Assembly: GCA_917880885.1 (NCBI GenBank)
Contig: OU862933.1
Location: 11,521,679 to 11,585,678 of the forward strand
DNA: 64,000 nucleotides
Source: Limnephilus marmoratus
Taxonomy: Eukaryota > Arthropoda > Insecta > Trichoptera > Limnephilidae
Reading direction: 5' to 3'
Part shown: positions 52,840 through 64,000 of the stretch, one piece after another
Numbering within the stretch: the stretch's first letter is position 1
Layout of the letters: each line of letters starts with the position of its first letter
Program-made: the position numbers and the translations under genes
Notes under the pieces: generated by a model
Told to the model about the DNA's origin: nothing
The model's input: the letters and a program-made list of their open reading frames with translations, nothing else
Database searches by the model: none

Positions 52840-53400
52840 ATTGTCATTATCTTAAGTAGATCATCGCTCCTGCCATCTAGCGACAGGGGAGGTCGTTAGC
52901 GCTAGATTCCTTGTTGTATTTCCTGGCTTTTACGACGCCTTTTGTGCATTCACAGCCGTCAACATTAGCTGGCGCGCGTTCCTTGCAGGAAGGTTTATCG
53001 GATTGCATACGGAATGCAGAGATGGGGCACGAATATTAAAACAAAGGCATGTTAGGTATAATAAATAGACTCGCTTCTAAAAATTCGTCTTGTCTGTCAT
53101 TATTATATCAAGTTTGGAGTGTTAGTGACAAGTATTATGGATAACTGTCGTGGGTCTGGTAGTAATCCAGAAGGCGTTGGTCTGAATGATCGGGATAAAG
53201 GATCGAAAATATTGATTTCAGGTTTAACTTTACATAATTGGTCTTCAGAAGAGTAGAATCGAATACTAAAGTTCATCGTTAATTTAAAAAATCGTGAAAA
53301 ATATCACAGTTGAAGGATTAGATATAGGTTCAAGGTTTACTGGTAGCAGCGGTTCAAAAATCAAGTCCCACAAAAGTGTCATGAGTCATGTATAATTGGT
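52840..53400. other. Unassigned sequence, possible retroelement leader
   Basis: A GC-richer stretch (52860-53000) and AATAAA at 53060 precede a short frame at 53138 (MDNCRGSGSNPEGVGLNDRD) that reads for about 35 codons to a stop. It might be the edge of an LTR element and a decayed gag, but no domain or LTR was recognised. Confidence 0.2.
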
Positions 53401-53457
53401 CTTTCTTTATTGAATTAAATTGTCAAACGTATTATCAAATATATTGTCTTTGTCGTT

Positions 53458-53640
53458 ATTTATTTTTGGGGTGTATGCCGTGTTACGCTACCTCCTTCTT
53501 CCTTCCTTCTTGCAGATGGATATTGGACATTTCGGACAGCGTTGGCTAAAGAAGGAGGTAGCGCAACACGCCATAACACTTAAAAAACAAATAACGAAAA
53601 TACTTTTGGCCGTGAAAATCTAAAAACGTACCTAAATGTA
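53458..53640. mobile_element. Hammerhead-motif repeat, degenerate palindromic copy 3
   Basis: Family arms TTTTTGGGGTGTATGCCGTG and AGAAGGAGGTAGCGCAACACG in inverted orientation. The centre is rearranged and lacks CTGATGA. Confidence 0.55.
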
Positions 53641-53654
53641 TTTTCAAATATACA

Positions 53655-54340
53655 TTTACATAGAAGCAATGACCGCCATGTTCAAGGGAGTGGTCAGAAG
53701 CAAGCTGGAGTACGCTCTAGTACTGTCTGGATACCATATCAACTTAAATACATAAATATGATTGAACAAATTCAAAAAAAATTCCTAAGGTATGTTTACA
53801 TGCGATCTTACGGAATATATCCGAAATTCATGCATCATGTGGAACTGCTAAAGGAGACAAATTATCAAAGCCTGGAGACCAGGCGTAATGCCGGACTCAT
53901 GGTATTCAAATTAAAGTTAATTAAAAACCTTATTGATTGCCCATATCTCTCGTCATGCTGTGGCTTATTCGCTCCTGACAAATACTGTCGAACTCGTAGC
54001 CACGCCCTATTCTACATACCGCAGGGTCGGACAGATGTCATGGCTCAACACAGCATGACAAGAGGTATGGCATTGCTTAATGCCCTACCAGCGGATGCGT
54101 TTGATATCACCGTACCATGTTTTAAAAAAACTATATACATGTCTTGTTAGTTGTAAGAAAATTGTACCGTAATTGGACTCACCTGTCTGTCGTACAATTA
54201 AAAAAAAAAATGTGTTCGATATCACCGTACCATGTTTTTAAAAAACTATATACATGTCTTGATAGTTGTAAGAAAATTGTACCGTAATTAGACTCACCTG
54301 TCTGTCGTAAAATTAAAAAAAAAAAAAAAAAAATATCATC
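53655..54340 (+). pseudogene. LINE ORF C-terminal fragment with duplicated 3' end
   Basis: The frame 53758-54147 begins MIEQIQKKFLRYVYMRSYGI and continues LLKETNYQSLETRRNAGLMV and MALLNALPADAFDITVPCFK, typical of the region after the RT domain of insect non-LTR elements. Upstream VVRSKLEYALVLSGYHIN-type text is in another frame. The last roughly 115 bp (GATATCACCGTACCATGTTT to the A-run) occur twice in tandem (about 54102-54212 and 54219-54330). Confidence 0.7.
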
Positions 54341-54699
54341 AAATCGTCAACAAAATTCAAGGCTCAAAAGTCTAATGTCATGTGTCCAGTTTGGTGTCAT
54401 TGGTCTTTCTTTATTGAATTAAATTGTTAACAACTATGTACCGCAATAAATTGTTATGTTTGAAGTTTCGGGTAACATATACGTATTAAGTCAGAAGTTA
54501 GATGATGACAAATCACAATCATATTTATAATAATATCTTTGCATTGAACGTCAATTTAAGATGCCTGCTGCCTTTATTTAAATATTGTTTTTTTGATAAT
54601 TTCATAAAAGAATGAATAAAATAAGATTTAACTCGATGAAACGAAAATAGCGATACTAAAAAGAGACAAACACGTACATCTGTAGGATTTAACCTACGA

Positions 54700-55170
54700 G
54701 ATAAACAAATTGAACACATTTTAAACATGTCTTCTTTAGATAAACGTAGAAAGGACTCTGATCTAATTTGCATATTTAAAATTATCAACAGTATTACTGA
54801 TACACCTGCATTGTTACAACTCATCCAGTTTAACATCCCTTCCCGTAGGCTTCGAAATAATGAATTGCTGTTCCTCAATCAACATTCTACTAATTACAGT
54901 TACCATTCTCCCTTATCCAGAATGTCGAGACTTATCAACGCAAGTCAAAGCATTGATTTTTTTGGTGTAAAACTAAATGACTTTCGGCAGTCGATACGCA
55001 ATATTTAAATGCTTCTTCATGCTTTGACTTGTAGTGTCTCTATATGTACTTTTTATATTGTCATTGCTATTAATTTTTAAGTGCTCTCCCTTCACTGTCA
55101 TCTCTGTTTTTTTATTCGTGTTATTATTATGTTTTTAATGGACTGTTGTCCGTAAATTAATAAATAAATA
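54700..55170 (+). pseudogene. LINE ORF C-terminal fragment
   Basis: The frame from 54727 begins MSSLDKRRKDSDLICIFKII, continues LQLIQFNIPSRRLRNNELLF and ends FFGVKLNDFRQSIRNI, following the order (DRR.......F.KI.N......L......) seen in the other LINE C-termini here. It ends in a TAAATAAATAA tail (55157-55170). Confidence 0.6.
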
Positions 55171-55935
55171 ATGAGATAGTATAACCGGTATTCTCTTTGC
55201 GCGGTTCTTCGAAGCCTATCGGTCTCCTCTTTGTGCGGCGTTTCCCCACTCTTGTCTACTTTAGTTTTCTGAAGATTTCACTTCCACCACGTGTAAATTG
55301 CACACTCTGTTGATTCATGTATTATAAGTTTCCAATGCACTTAGATCCCAACATCCGTGCCATGTCACGCAAGGAATTAGCAATAAACCAAATTAATAAT
55401 ATTACAAGGGAAAAGTTTTGGAGTGTGGTATGATATGAATGTTACCCGAATTTGTACTTACCAATGCAATTTACATGTTTTACGATAAACAAACTGCAAA
55501 TGATATTACAACTTCCACAAGATAACATTAAGGTAATATAAAATAGGTTTGTACTTCGAGTTGGTACGCGAAAGTTTTCATATTTGTTATTTTGAATGTT
55601 ATAATTCTATGAGAGCACTGTAAACCACTAAAATGAACGTCAAATCGTTCCAAACTTCGATTTTGTTTGAGATGGTTTATTATTGTGGCTCTTTAGACCT
55701 TATGCAAAGTGTTACGAAAGGTGAGAATGCCTTCCTCAGTGAAGTTTGTCGAGTTATGGCAGTGGTTGCTTTTACGTGCATGTAAAATAACAGCAGCTCC
55801 TTGCTAGTTTCGTTGTGACTAACATCCTAACTTTGGTTTGTAAATCAGTGAGACAAATATTGGGTAGAGGGCGCGATTAAATAAGGCTAAGGGAGAAATT
55901 AAATCTTTTATGGGCATGTAGTTATACATTCTATT
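55171..55935. other. AT-rich sequence, nothing recognised
   Basis: No supported feature. Confidence 0.5.
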
Positions 55936-55937
55936 TT

Positions 55938-56035
55938 CGTTAATTATTTTTGGGGTGTTATGCCGTGTTGCGCTACCTCCTTCTTTAGCCAACGTTTCGG
56001 TCATCGTTGCAGTGTCCATCATCAGGACAGATCCG
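55938..56035 (-). mobile_element. Hammerhead-motif repeat, copy 4
   Basis: On the minus strand CTGATGA (56025-56019), GGACACTGCAACGATGACC and GAAA (55998-55995) lie in the hammerhead order, followed by CGTTGGCTAAAGAAGGAGGT and the family end CAACACGGCATAACACCCCA. Confidence 0.55.
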
Positions 56036-58360
56036 GTAGATGTGTAATTTTTTGTCGTGAAGTGTGTGCTTATTTACTTCGAAGCGATACCGTGTCGCCA
56101 GCACCAACTTTAACTTTCACCAGTACAAAATAATCGTGACAAGCAGTGGCGTCATCGTCGCGGAACGGAATAGAAAGTTCATTAAAACGTGGTATTTATG
56201 CTAGCCAGGGGCAAGTCCGTTTGCGAGATGCCGACGGAAGTGGGCATCTACCTACATTCTACCAATGATTGGCGATGGTTCCAAAACATTATATTTTTTT
56301 TTACAGGTAAAATCAACGTTTGTTTTTTTTTAAATTATTTATTTCATACTCCGCTTACTGGTTAATAAGCAATATTTCTTAATCAAACAGTTAGATTTAG
56401 CTCTATTTTCACGAAAAGTGAGTATTTATGTCGGGGGAGATGAAAAAATACGCATGTTAAATTTTAATTTTGTTAAAATTATTTCACTTGCGCGGTATAC
56501 GAACTTCGCTACGCCAATTTTATTTTCATCATTTTTGTATTAAATTTCATAGACAATCAATCATCAGTCAATGTTGCCAATCATAGAAAAATTATGATTA
56601 CCATAAAAAACAATAATATATTCATATTCTGAAGTGAATGCATCATTGAAAAGTTTGTAACTGTATTTATAACAGAAGAACATGGAAAGAAAGATATTAG
56701 AATGATTATACATATACATGCCCGTTAGACAAACCCTGCTTTGCCAAACAAACCATTCCAACCTGGGATGTATATCTAAATTATGATGACATTCAGCTTG
56801 AACCTCAACTCATATAGTACTGGTAATAATTCGAAGTAGGTACTTTTTTGTTTTAATTTTGACGAGAATTTATTTTTACAAAGTTGGTACTTCCGAGAAA
56901 TGTCATATTTGATTGTCTATTAATTTAAAAAGGAACGCTCCGTATTATCCGTGTTTCAAACTTCTCTTATTTATACTCGTTTATTGTGTTTACACAAGAA
57001 ATTAATTTAGGTACCCAATAATATAAACATAATTTTTATTTTTATTTGAAGTTAGTAAATCCAAATTGTAATATTTAATCACTGAAGAAAATATTTCAAA
57101 TTTTCGATTGAGAAAATTTTCTCTAATGGTGTCTTCAGTGATTAAACAAATATATTTATTTTAATTTAAAATATGTCCTCGTAAAAATCTTTGCTTGTGT
57201 GTGGAGGGTGCTATTTATTGAGTTTTAAGAATAATTTTGTTGTTATCTTACGCTATTTACTTATTTTGAGCTTTTTTAGTTTATGTTTACAGTGTAATTT
57301 TTGGTTGTGTTTCGAATACTCAAGGTGTCATTAAGGGATCTTATATTTCCTGGTAAATTTGTTATCTATTGTCCGTCCACCTTTAGATCAACTTGGGAGA
57401 GTACGAAATTTGGTTCGTATTGCGCATACCCCGCCCCCTTCTTCGGTCCCTTCACCACCGCTGTGTTACTCCGCCCATAGATCAGTCGTTCGTCGGCTGT
57501 CGCGCTGTATGCACGTGTCTTGAAATTTTAACCCTTTCAGACCCTGTGATAAAATGGATATTTATTATTACTAATTTTTCTTTATTCATTGCTTTTTATG
57601 GTAACACACTTTGCGGATTTTACGACAATGCTTACATTTTACGGCACATGCCCGTGTTATGGTGGTCGATTATTCAAACATCAATGTTTCAGCCAAGTCC
57701 TAATTCATTAGATATCACTGTTACTAATTGCAAATAACAAAATAGGAAAGTATGACATTAATAATTATGTCCTTATATTCGAATTGCAACTATATGAACA
57801 ATGCATATTTATAAAACAATGGTGTTACGTACTGTACTATAAAATTACTGAATGTTGGTGATAATCAGTTTTATTTTTTTATAGGCCGTACACAAACCTC
57901 AACTCACAATTATTATTATTGATTAATTATTATTTGTAAAAAAAAATATCTGGAGAACATGATATTTCGCAAACATCATACAAAAATCGGTGATTTCATT
58001 GAACATATTTTCAAAAATTGATAAAATGCAGTGCGTTTATTGGAGAACCATTACAATAATTATTTAAATGAATAAATTGTAAAAACTTTTGATTGCAGGT
58101 GGGTGGAAAATAATAATTAAATAATTTAGTGAATTTATTTAAACACGGGAATCTAATGGGTTAACGCGCATTCAAGCAGCAGACGGGGGGAAGGGTGGAG
58201 ACCTGCGCGGTCACGGGTTGTTCTTATTTTGGACGGAGAATAGATCTTTATAGCTCTGTTGATCCATCAACATGAATCGTGATAAATATTAAACTTATAA
58301 CTTACGTCTTGTTAAAAAAATATAATGAATTAAATCTGTTCCAATTTTGAAAATGCACTG
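56036..58360. other. AT-rich sequence with one hairpin
   Basis: No genes or transposon ends were supported. TTTAATCACTGAAGA at about 57074-57088 is inverted at about 57130-57144. The frame 57393-57737 has no recognised domain. Confidence 0.45.
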
Positions 58361-58364
58361 AAAC

Positions 58365-58997
58365 CATAGACATCCAAATGGATAGACAAGCAGTTACAGA
58401 TGAGGGGTAAAACCAAACTATGGAGAGCGAAGAGGGGAAAGATGACTGTCATTCGTTGAACAATCAATCTGACAGTATATAGGCATCTCGCATTACAATA
58501 TCACCATTTAGTTCTTAAAAGCAAAATCTGCTTTGAATGAATAGACCTTTTTACATGGGAGCGCGAATTGCTTGCCACGTTCAAAACATATTTGCTAAGG
58601 CCAAATGCTCGCCCCAAAAAGACTCGCGTCAATACACATATCAATATTTTGTTTCCGTGTTTAGTTAAAACACTTTTACAAATGTTTCATAATTTACTTA
58701 CCCCTGTAACCAGCGACGAGCACATTGGAGTACCACCCACATTCGCTATGTGTTCATTGATACGTAGATATATTGTATAGCACAAGCTGCCGTTATTTCG
58801 TTAAATGTATGGATGTCAGCTTCTCGCTGTTCACGGCAAGAATGATGACGTCACACATTTTAGATTCAAGCGAGGCTATATCCCCTCCCCATGGAGCGAG
58901 CCGGTTCCAAGGAGGAGCTACAGCCGGCGCCATGTGGAGGGGGAAATAATACGTTTTTATCACTTAGGGCAGGTCCAGATATATTCATATGTCCGTG
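58365..58997 (-). mobile_element. P-element-like non-autonomous transposon, second copy
   Basis: 633 bp, homologous in reverse to 28686-29422 (CGTATTATTTCCCCCTCC, TACCTTACCCC-like centre, GGGAGCGCGAATTG, TTAGTTCTTAAAAGC, GGCATCTCGCATTA). The ends have diverged: CATAGACATCCAAATGGATA at the left; CACGGACATATGAATATATC at the right in reverse. The flanking octamers ACTGAAAC (58357-58364) and ACCGAAAC (58998-59005) match at 7 of 8 positions. The THAP exon region is largely deleted or replaced. Confidence 0.7.
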
Positions 58998-59199
58998 ACC
59001 GAAACATATCCGAGTTAATCGAACCAGTGTTAATAAAATCAAAGACAGACCCACAACCGAAATAAGAATGTTTGATGATTTGACAGTAGGTACATTTGCA
59101 GTGTAAGTGTAATTTGCAGTGTAATTTGTAGGCAAGTGATAGGCACACTTTGTAACGAGTTAATTACAAACCTCTTTTAGAATCAAAAAGTCTGCTTGA

Positions 59200-59560
59200 A
59201 ATGGCTTTATCCATATCACATCATACTACTCAATGGACGTTATGGACATTAAACAGCTCTACGCAAGATCCATCTTATTTAATTTACATAAAAACAATAA
59301 AACCCTATACAAAGCAACACAAACGATACACAATACCCGAGCCCAAAATAAAGAACTTCTCCAAACTCCTTTTTCTAAAACCACCTTTGGACAAAGACAC
59401 TTTAAATACATAGATTGCAAACTACACAATACACTACCAGCCTCGATCAGGCAATCTGAATCAATGACCAAATTCAAACTACATAATAGTAACTCATACG
59501 AGTCGAGGAGTCATGAGCAGGCCCACCCACTGGTGCCCGCTTGTTGTTGAATTTTTGGAC
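59200..59560 (+). pseudogene. LINE ORF C-terminal fragment
   Basis: The frame 59233-59547 includes IKQLYARSILFNLHKNNKTL, TQTIHNTRAQNKELLQTPFS and HNTLPASIRQSESMTKFKLH, the pattern of a LINE C-terminus (YNSLP..I.....FK..L). The second half overlaps another frame, which is a shadow. Confidence 0.5.
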
Positions 59561-59627
59561 ACGCTGTATATGATATGTTTTAATGGTATTCAAATTAATA
59601 AGTACTTAACCTAAAATACTCTTATGA

Positions 59628-60600
59628 TATTTATTTATTTATTTATTTATTTTATTTATTTAAAATTTACGGCACGAAGTGCCATTTACAAACATGTATT
59701 ATTATTATATTTAAACAGTCCTAGTACAGTGAAGAAAGATTGTTTTTTTTTTTAAATTTCTTATAATAAGAGAAAAAATTTCTAACAAGTAATGAAAACT
59801 TCAAAAGGAACAGTGAAATAAAAAGAATAACTTGTTATGAAGTAATCTCGTTACAATACGTAAGGCTGAAATGCTTGATAAGTAGAGCCTTGTATTTTAA
59901 TAAGGAAATATGAAAAATATCAGCAACATTGGCATAAAAATTACCAATGGTGAGTATTCTATTTATAACAGAATTATATCCAGCGACAGATGTATAATTG
60001 TCACAATAATACATACTAGGGAACCTTGATCTAATGGTAGGTACATGAAAGTGAATCAACTTTAATATATCAGGGCTATCCAACTGATGATTTACAATTT
60101 TGTATAAAAATATGAGATCAAAAATTTTTCTTCTGTCACTTAACTTCGACAATTTCAATGAGTGTAATAAAAAGTCATAATTTATTGATTCTAAAGGGAT
60201 TCCAAGTCGAAAATTAATACACCTCAAAAACTTGCGTTGAACTTTTTCAATGATATTAATGTGATTATTAAAGACAGGTGACCAAATTGTAGAGTTATAT
60301 TCTAGAATGCTTCTAACGAGAGATGTGAACAGAATTTTTAATGTGTGAATATTTTTAAAATCTTTGGAAATCCTTAAAATAAATCCTAACATTTTCATAG
60401 CCCTGTTGGCTATAGAAGTTACATGAGATACAAAGCAAAGTTTCTGGTCAAAAATGATGCCTAGGTCAAGTATTTCGACTACAGAGATTAAGTCTACATT
60501 ACAGAGTGCATAATTATATATTATTGGGCGTTTAATTTTGTAGAACCTCATAACTTGGCATTTGTTAATATTTACATTTGTTATATTCTATTTCTTGGCA
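59628..60600 (-). pseudogene. LINE reverse transcriptase C-terminal region, longest copy
   Basis: A 238-residue open frame (60551-59835). It starts MRFYKIKRPIIYNYALCNVD and includes VEILDLGIIFDQKLCFVSHV, TSLVRSILEYNSTIWSPVFN, IIEKVQRKFLRCINFRLGIP, and ends NEITS. This is the region downstream of the RT catalytic core in Jockey/CR1-like non-LTR elements. The 3' end is a TTTA-repeat (59628-59662) in reverse, as at 7043. It is nearly identical to the 7043-7816 copy, so the family moved recently. Everything 5' of this point is missing. Confidence 0.8.
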
Positions 60601-61268
60601 TTTGTTATATTCTTACATACTTTTATATATGATATTCATTTACGCCTGTCTCAACACTGGTATACCCTAGTGAGACAGGCACCGAATAATATAATGTGTA
60701 CATAATTTTTATAGATTAATAAATAAATAATTCTCCTTCTTCTCCGTACCTTTTCCCTCCACACACCCTGCATCTCCGGGAAATTTGGAATTGAGTATGA
60801 CAACCAAAAAACGCGTTCCAAATACAATAGAGAACTCCAGTCCAATTTTTTTTAATGTATATCCTTCTGACTTAAATAACTGCATTTTTATTTTTATTTT
60901 TAGAGTTAGTTTTAATAGTTGAAATAATTGTCAAAGTTTTAATTTGTCAAAACCCCCTAAAAACCACCGTATGTATGATGAATCGTGTGACGTCATCACT
61001 CCTGAAAAATTAGTATAGGATCGGGCAATCAGCTGATCTACTGCCGCCATTTTGAATTCCGTTGTTCGAAGTATTCTCTCTAGAAATGGCATTACTATTT
61101 TTTTGTGCAGTAGTTTTTGAATATTTTCAATAATAGAGATAAATTAATAAGAGATACCCTTATTTTTGAAAAATTATTTAGGCCTCAATGTTTTTCAATA
61201 AACACAACAACTAAATCTCTATAAACAGTATGTAAATCAACGAATAAATTAATACGATGGATTGTGTC
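60601..61268. other. AT-rich sequence with a GCCTGTCTCA hairpin
   Basis: GCCTGTCTCA (about 60642-60651) and TGAGACAGGC (about 60671-60680) are inverted. Nothing else was supported. Confidence 0.4.
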
Positions 61269-61400
61269 TCAGCAGTAGGTAATTGAAATACCAATTACAA
61301 AATACATTTTTAGGAAGTAATTGAAATACAAATACAAAATACGTATTTGTATTTCAAATACGTATTTCAATTACAAGTAATTCAAATACTGCCAGCCCTG
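61269..61400. mobile_element. hAT-like MITE
   Basis: About 132 bp flanked by exact 8-bp duplications ATTGTGTC (61261-61268 and 61401-61408). The right end reads, in reverse, CAGGGCTGGCAGTATTTGAA, the usual hAT start. The left end (CAGCAGTAGGTAATTG) looks shortened by about 6 bp. The interior is a chain of inverted TTGAAATAC/GTATTTCAA motifs. Confidence 0.65.
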
Positions 61401-61662
61401 ATTGTGTCATATCATACATTCCCATACAATGACTTTACGGTGACGTCACGACACGTCGAGCAGTGACGTCACCTTGACGGCGTGTTTTTACGACCCGATT
61501 AAAAATTGACTTCTTAATCATTTTTTTAAAACTCTGTGTTTAATATTATTAAATAAAACTTATATATTCAGAATTAGCGTTTATTGGGCTACATGAACTT
61601 ATTTTTTTAAAGCCAGAATATTTTTCACTGGAGTTCCTTATTACTTATTACCAACACATTTT

Positions 61663-62112
61663 TTTTTTTATATTGGCTCCACACTGGAAACCTTGAGAAA
61701 AATAATTTCTCTCAGGCCCTATGTCACCTCAGGGGATACTGTATGAAGAGTCTTTTTTAGAAAGGAAAGGACAGGAAGTTCTGGGAAGGAAAAACGTACG
61801 AGGGGGTGGGTAGGAATCTGGGGGTCGGTGTATCCAGGAGTGACAATCCATCCCTCCAACCGCGGTGTGAGGCAATGGGTCTAGAGTCCGGCTGGAAAAG
61901 TCAAAAGGCCTCCCCAACCAGTCTCTCTTGATCCGGCCCGCCATGCAGCAGGTCGGCAGACGCATCCGCCGCTAAGACCTGGACAAACCTCACCCCATGA
62001 AGCCGGGCACCCCTGCTAAGTCACCAAACGTAGCGAACCACTTGGGGTGACTTATCGCAGAGGTGTTGGTTATCTAATAAATGGTTCCCGGGGCGGCGGT
62101 ACCCATACCGGC
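61663..62112 (-). mobile_element. Chimeric retroposon, near full length
   Basis: T-run, tail (GGCTCCACACTGGAAACCTT, CAGGCCCTATGTCACCTCAG), purine-rich block, GATCCGGCCCGCCATGCAGC, CCCCATGAAGCCGGGCACCC, TCTAATAAATGGTTCCCGGG and CGGCGGTACCCATACCGGCTC. Confidence 0.8.
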
Positions 62113-62670
62113 TCAACGTTAGCTGAACCAAGTAAATTTATTTATTTATTGTTTCTTTACATGGTACGTATGAGTTGGTTTTTTTGTTTAATTCGTAGAA
62201 CATAATTTTTTTCGACGATGTTGTTATTAGGTTCTGCAAGTATTTTAATTCTTTTATTATTATGATAATTATTGTTTCGGCTTACGTGGCTATTTTCAAA
62301 CCATGGTTAGACCACTTCGGTATGACTTATTTATAGCATTCTATTAAAATAGAATTATTTAAATGATTTATTATCGGTTAAACCGATTTACGGAAACAAA
62401 ATTTAAGGACATTGTTTACGTATTCATTTTTTAACCTCACCAGGACAAGCCTGCGTTGAGGTTAATAATTTTTCTTATAGATGATACCTACTAATCTGGA
62501 GAAAACTAGTATATTATAAAGTAAGTAGGGTTTAAATTAAAACATTTCCTTAGTTACTACCTACATATTTTGTTGGCATGCATTTGTAAATGGGTATTAA
62601 CAGTGTTCTACCACAAATGAATATACTCGCATATATTTTACAAAATTTCCAAATTGCTAAATATTCAAAA

Positions 62671-63139
62671 CTAGCTGGTTCCCGGCATGCGTTACTATTC
62701 CATTTAATAAATAAATTGTTTCCCCTGCGTGTCCTTTCCTATTTGTCCAGTTCCCCTTCCGCCTCCCCTTCCTCACACGCATCCTCTTCCCCTCACGAGT
62801 TCCCACTCCGCCTTCCCTCTCCCCACTCCTCTCTCCCGCTTCCCTCACCCTAAAAACCCCCCTCTCGAGTTCCCTTCCCCCCTCCCGAGTTCCCGTCCCC
62901 CCTCCCCCCCCCCGCATTCCATACATTGAGTTCCAGTACATTCAGTTGTCAAACAACTCGCGTACCACCTATTGCAATTTTTTTGTACGAATTTCATTAT
63001 GCCGGAGCTCACCGCTTCTTTTATACAAACCTTGTCCTGGCAATAACGAACACACAAAAAAAAATTATCCAATTTGGTGCAGTCGTTCGGAAGTTATGCG
63101 CGTACATACATTTCGGCGATTCATTTTTATTTATATAGA
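62671..63139 (-). mobile_element. CTAG-ended element with homopyrimidine core, copy 3
   Basis: Reverse of the 51651 copy: CTAGCTGGTTCCCGGCATGC at the left, a C/T tract (about 62745-62925), ACAAACCTTGTCCTGGCAAT, ATCCAATTTGGTGCAGTCGT, and ATTCATTTTTATTTATATAGA at the right next to a microsatellite. Confidence 0.5.
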
Positions 63140-63185
63140 AGATAGAAGATAGAAGATAGAAGATAGAAGATAGAAGATAGATAGA
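63139..63185 (+). repeat. AGATAGA microsatellite
   Basis: About six AGATAGA-type units directly beside the 5' end of the CTAG-ended element, as the TTCTC array is at 51605. Confidence 0.9.
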
Positions 63186-63189
63186 TGTG

Positions 63190-63815
63190 ATACAAATGCT
63201 TGTTAAATCCACCAATTTTATATTATTCCGATGTTAACCCTTTGGCTGAATTGAAGTGGAATGATTTTTGCATCTCAGTAATTTAGATCTCATATTTGAT
63301 TTTAATTTATTTGGTGGATGGTGTATTTTAATTTGTGAAAACCGTAATTGTGTAGCGCTTGTGTAACACCGTAGTTAAACAAAACTGAAATATCAAACGA
63401 ATTCCGCGAATCCAAAAACATGCCAAAACTTTATAAAATGAACTCGCAAAATATATTATTCAATACAAAAATTCAAATGAAAATCTGGGCGTTGGCCCAT
63501 TAATTCGCTAAAGGAAAGCTGTGCAATTTTCATAATACCAGAGCTCACCATTTAAGTTAAAAAATGGAGTTCAGTTAACATGCGGTAGTAGCGAAACTTA
63601 ACCAAAACAATCTTAAACTATGAAGAACCAAGGGGCCTTGAAAAGGGGGTGCTGTTCGCGTCATTTCCGTTTCATCCGAATTCTGAATCGCTAACGTGGT
63701 TTAGGAGTTTCTTAAAAAAAACTGTTATCTGCCTTATATTACCTAACTGTGGTGGCGCGATACCACCCAGGTAAGCGTATTGCAATCAATAGATCACAGG
63801 CGTCTGGTGGAAATG
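63190..63815. other. AT-rich sequence, nothing recognised
   Basis: No supported feature. Confidence 0.5.
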
Positions 63816-63817
63816 CT

Positions 63818-64000
63818 TTTTTTTTTTTTACATGAGCTCCACACAGGAAGCCCTGAGGAAAATTATTTTAGGAAAATTATTTTCCTCAGGGCCTATGTCA
63901 TCTTTAGGGATGCTGTGTGGAGGGTTTTTTGGGGAAAGGAAGGAGAGGAGAGTTCTAGGAAGGAAAAGGGTTTAAGGGGTGGGTAGGAATCTGAGGTTCA
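63818..64000 (-). mobile_element. Chimeric retroposon, cut by the window edge
   Basis: T-run, CATGAGCTCCACACAGGAAG, a 17-bp local duplication in the tail (GGAAAATTATTTT twice), then the purine-rich block up to the end of the window. Confidence 0.75.

Noticed and set aside
57393..57737. 114-residue plus-strand frame as a gene
   Set aside because: Hydrophobic text but no recognisable domain, no splice or promoter context, and AT-rich codon make-up like the non-coding flanks.
62590..62941. Pro/Ser-rich and Gly/Glu-rich frames
   Set aside because: Same homopyrimidine artefact in the sister element.

Overview
The window looks like nuclear DNA of an insect, or at least an arthropod. It is AT-rich, its genes have introns, and transposon debris makes up most of it. 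The order of insect cannot be told from the sequence. There are no rRNA genes, genuine tRNA genes, operons or CRISPR arrays. The one host gene I can name with confidence is the 3'-terminal coding exon of a stargazin-like (TARP / calcium-channel gamma-type) gene on the minus strand at 35268-36223. It ends in the PDZ-binding tail RRTTPV. Its upstream exons were not found here.

The best-preserved mobile element is a complete Ty3/Gypsy-type LTR retrotransposon at 9878-14934 (minus strand). It has 226-bp LTRs differing at 3 positions, a CATAT target duplication, a polypurine tract, and Gag and Pol in one frame split by a single TAA inside the second zinc knuckle. It is inserted in a 30-bp miniature of a P-element-like family. 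Longer copies of that family lie at 28686-29422 (26-bp TIRs, exact 8-bp duplications, a decayed THAP exon) and 58365-58997. A separate two-exon THAP-domain coding region lies at 25684-26426, next to an older, decayed duplicate at about 23540-24430.

Layout: 0.5-6.1 kb is a nested LINE/SINE/piggyBac-like mosaic. 7-8.7 kb holds a LINE 3' end and a Helitron-like end. 9.8-15 kb is the Gypsy element. 16.06-17.08 kb is a probable solo LTR with a TATA/Inr promoter and heat-shock-element-like motifs. 17.8-19.35 kb has a scattered recurring module. 19.5-21 kb has a Harbinger-like MITE inside a SINE, and a foldback element carrying other insertions. 21.4-29.5 kb has a GC-rich island, a hammerhead-like repeat, the THAP duplication and the P-like element. 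32-34 kb has a TTAGG-like foldback and a chimeric retroposon. 34.8-36.2 kb is the stargazin-like exon with a 34-bp tandem array behind it. 36.5-38 kb has a MITE and a perfect 60-bp-arm palindrome. 38-64 kb holds LINE 3' fragments, Helitron-like elements with homopurine cores, and Mutator-, mariner- and hAT-like miniature elements.

Two retroposon systems recur. A LINE with a YADD reverse transcriptase shares about 110 bp of its 3' end with about fifteen copies or fragments of a roughly 400-450 bp repeat, which looks like a LINE-parasite pair. A second, tRNA-derived SINE family of about 400 bp recurs at least seven times. All calls come from reading the sequence and from recalled family features; no database search was run.
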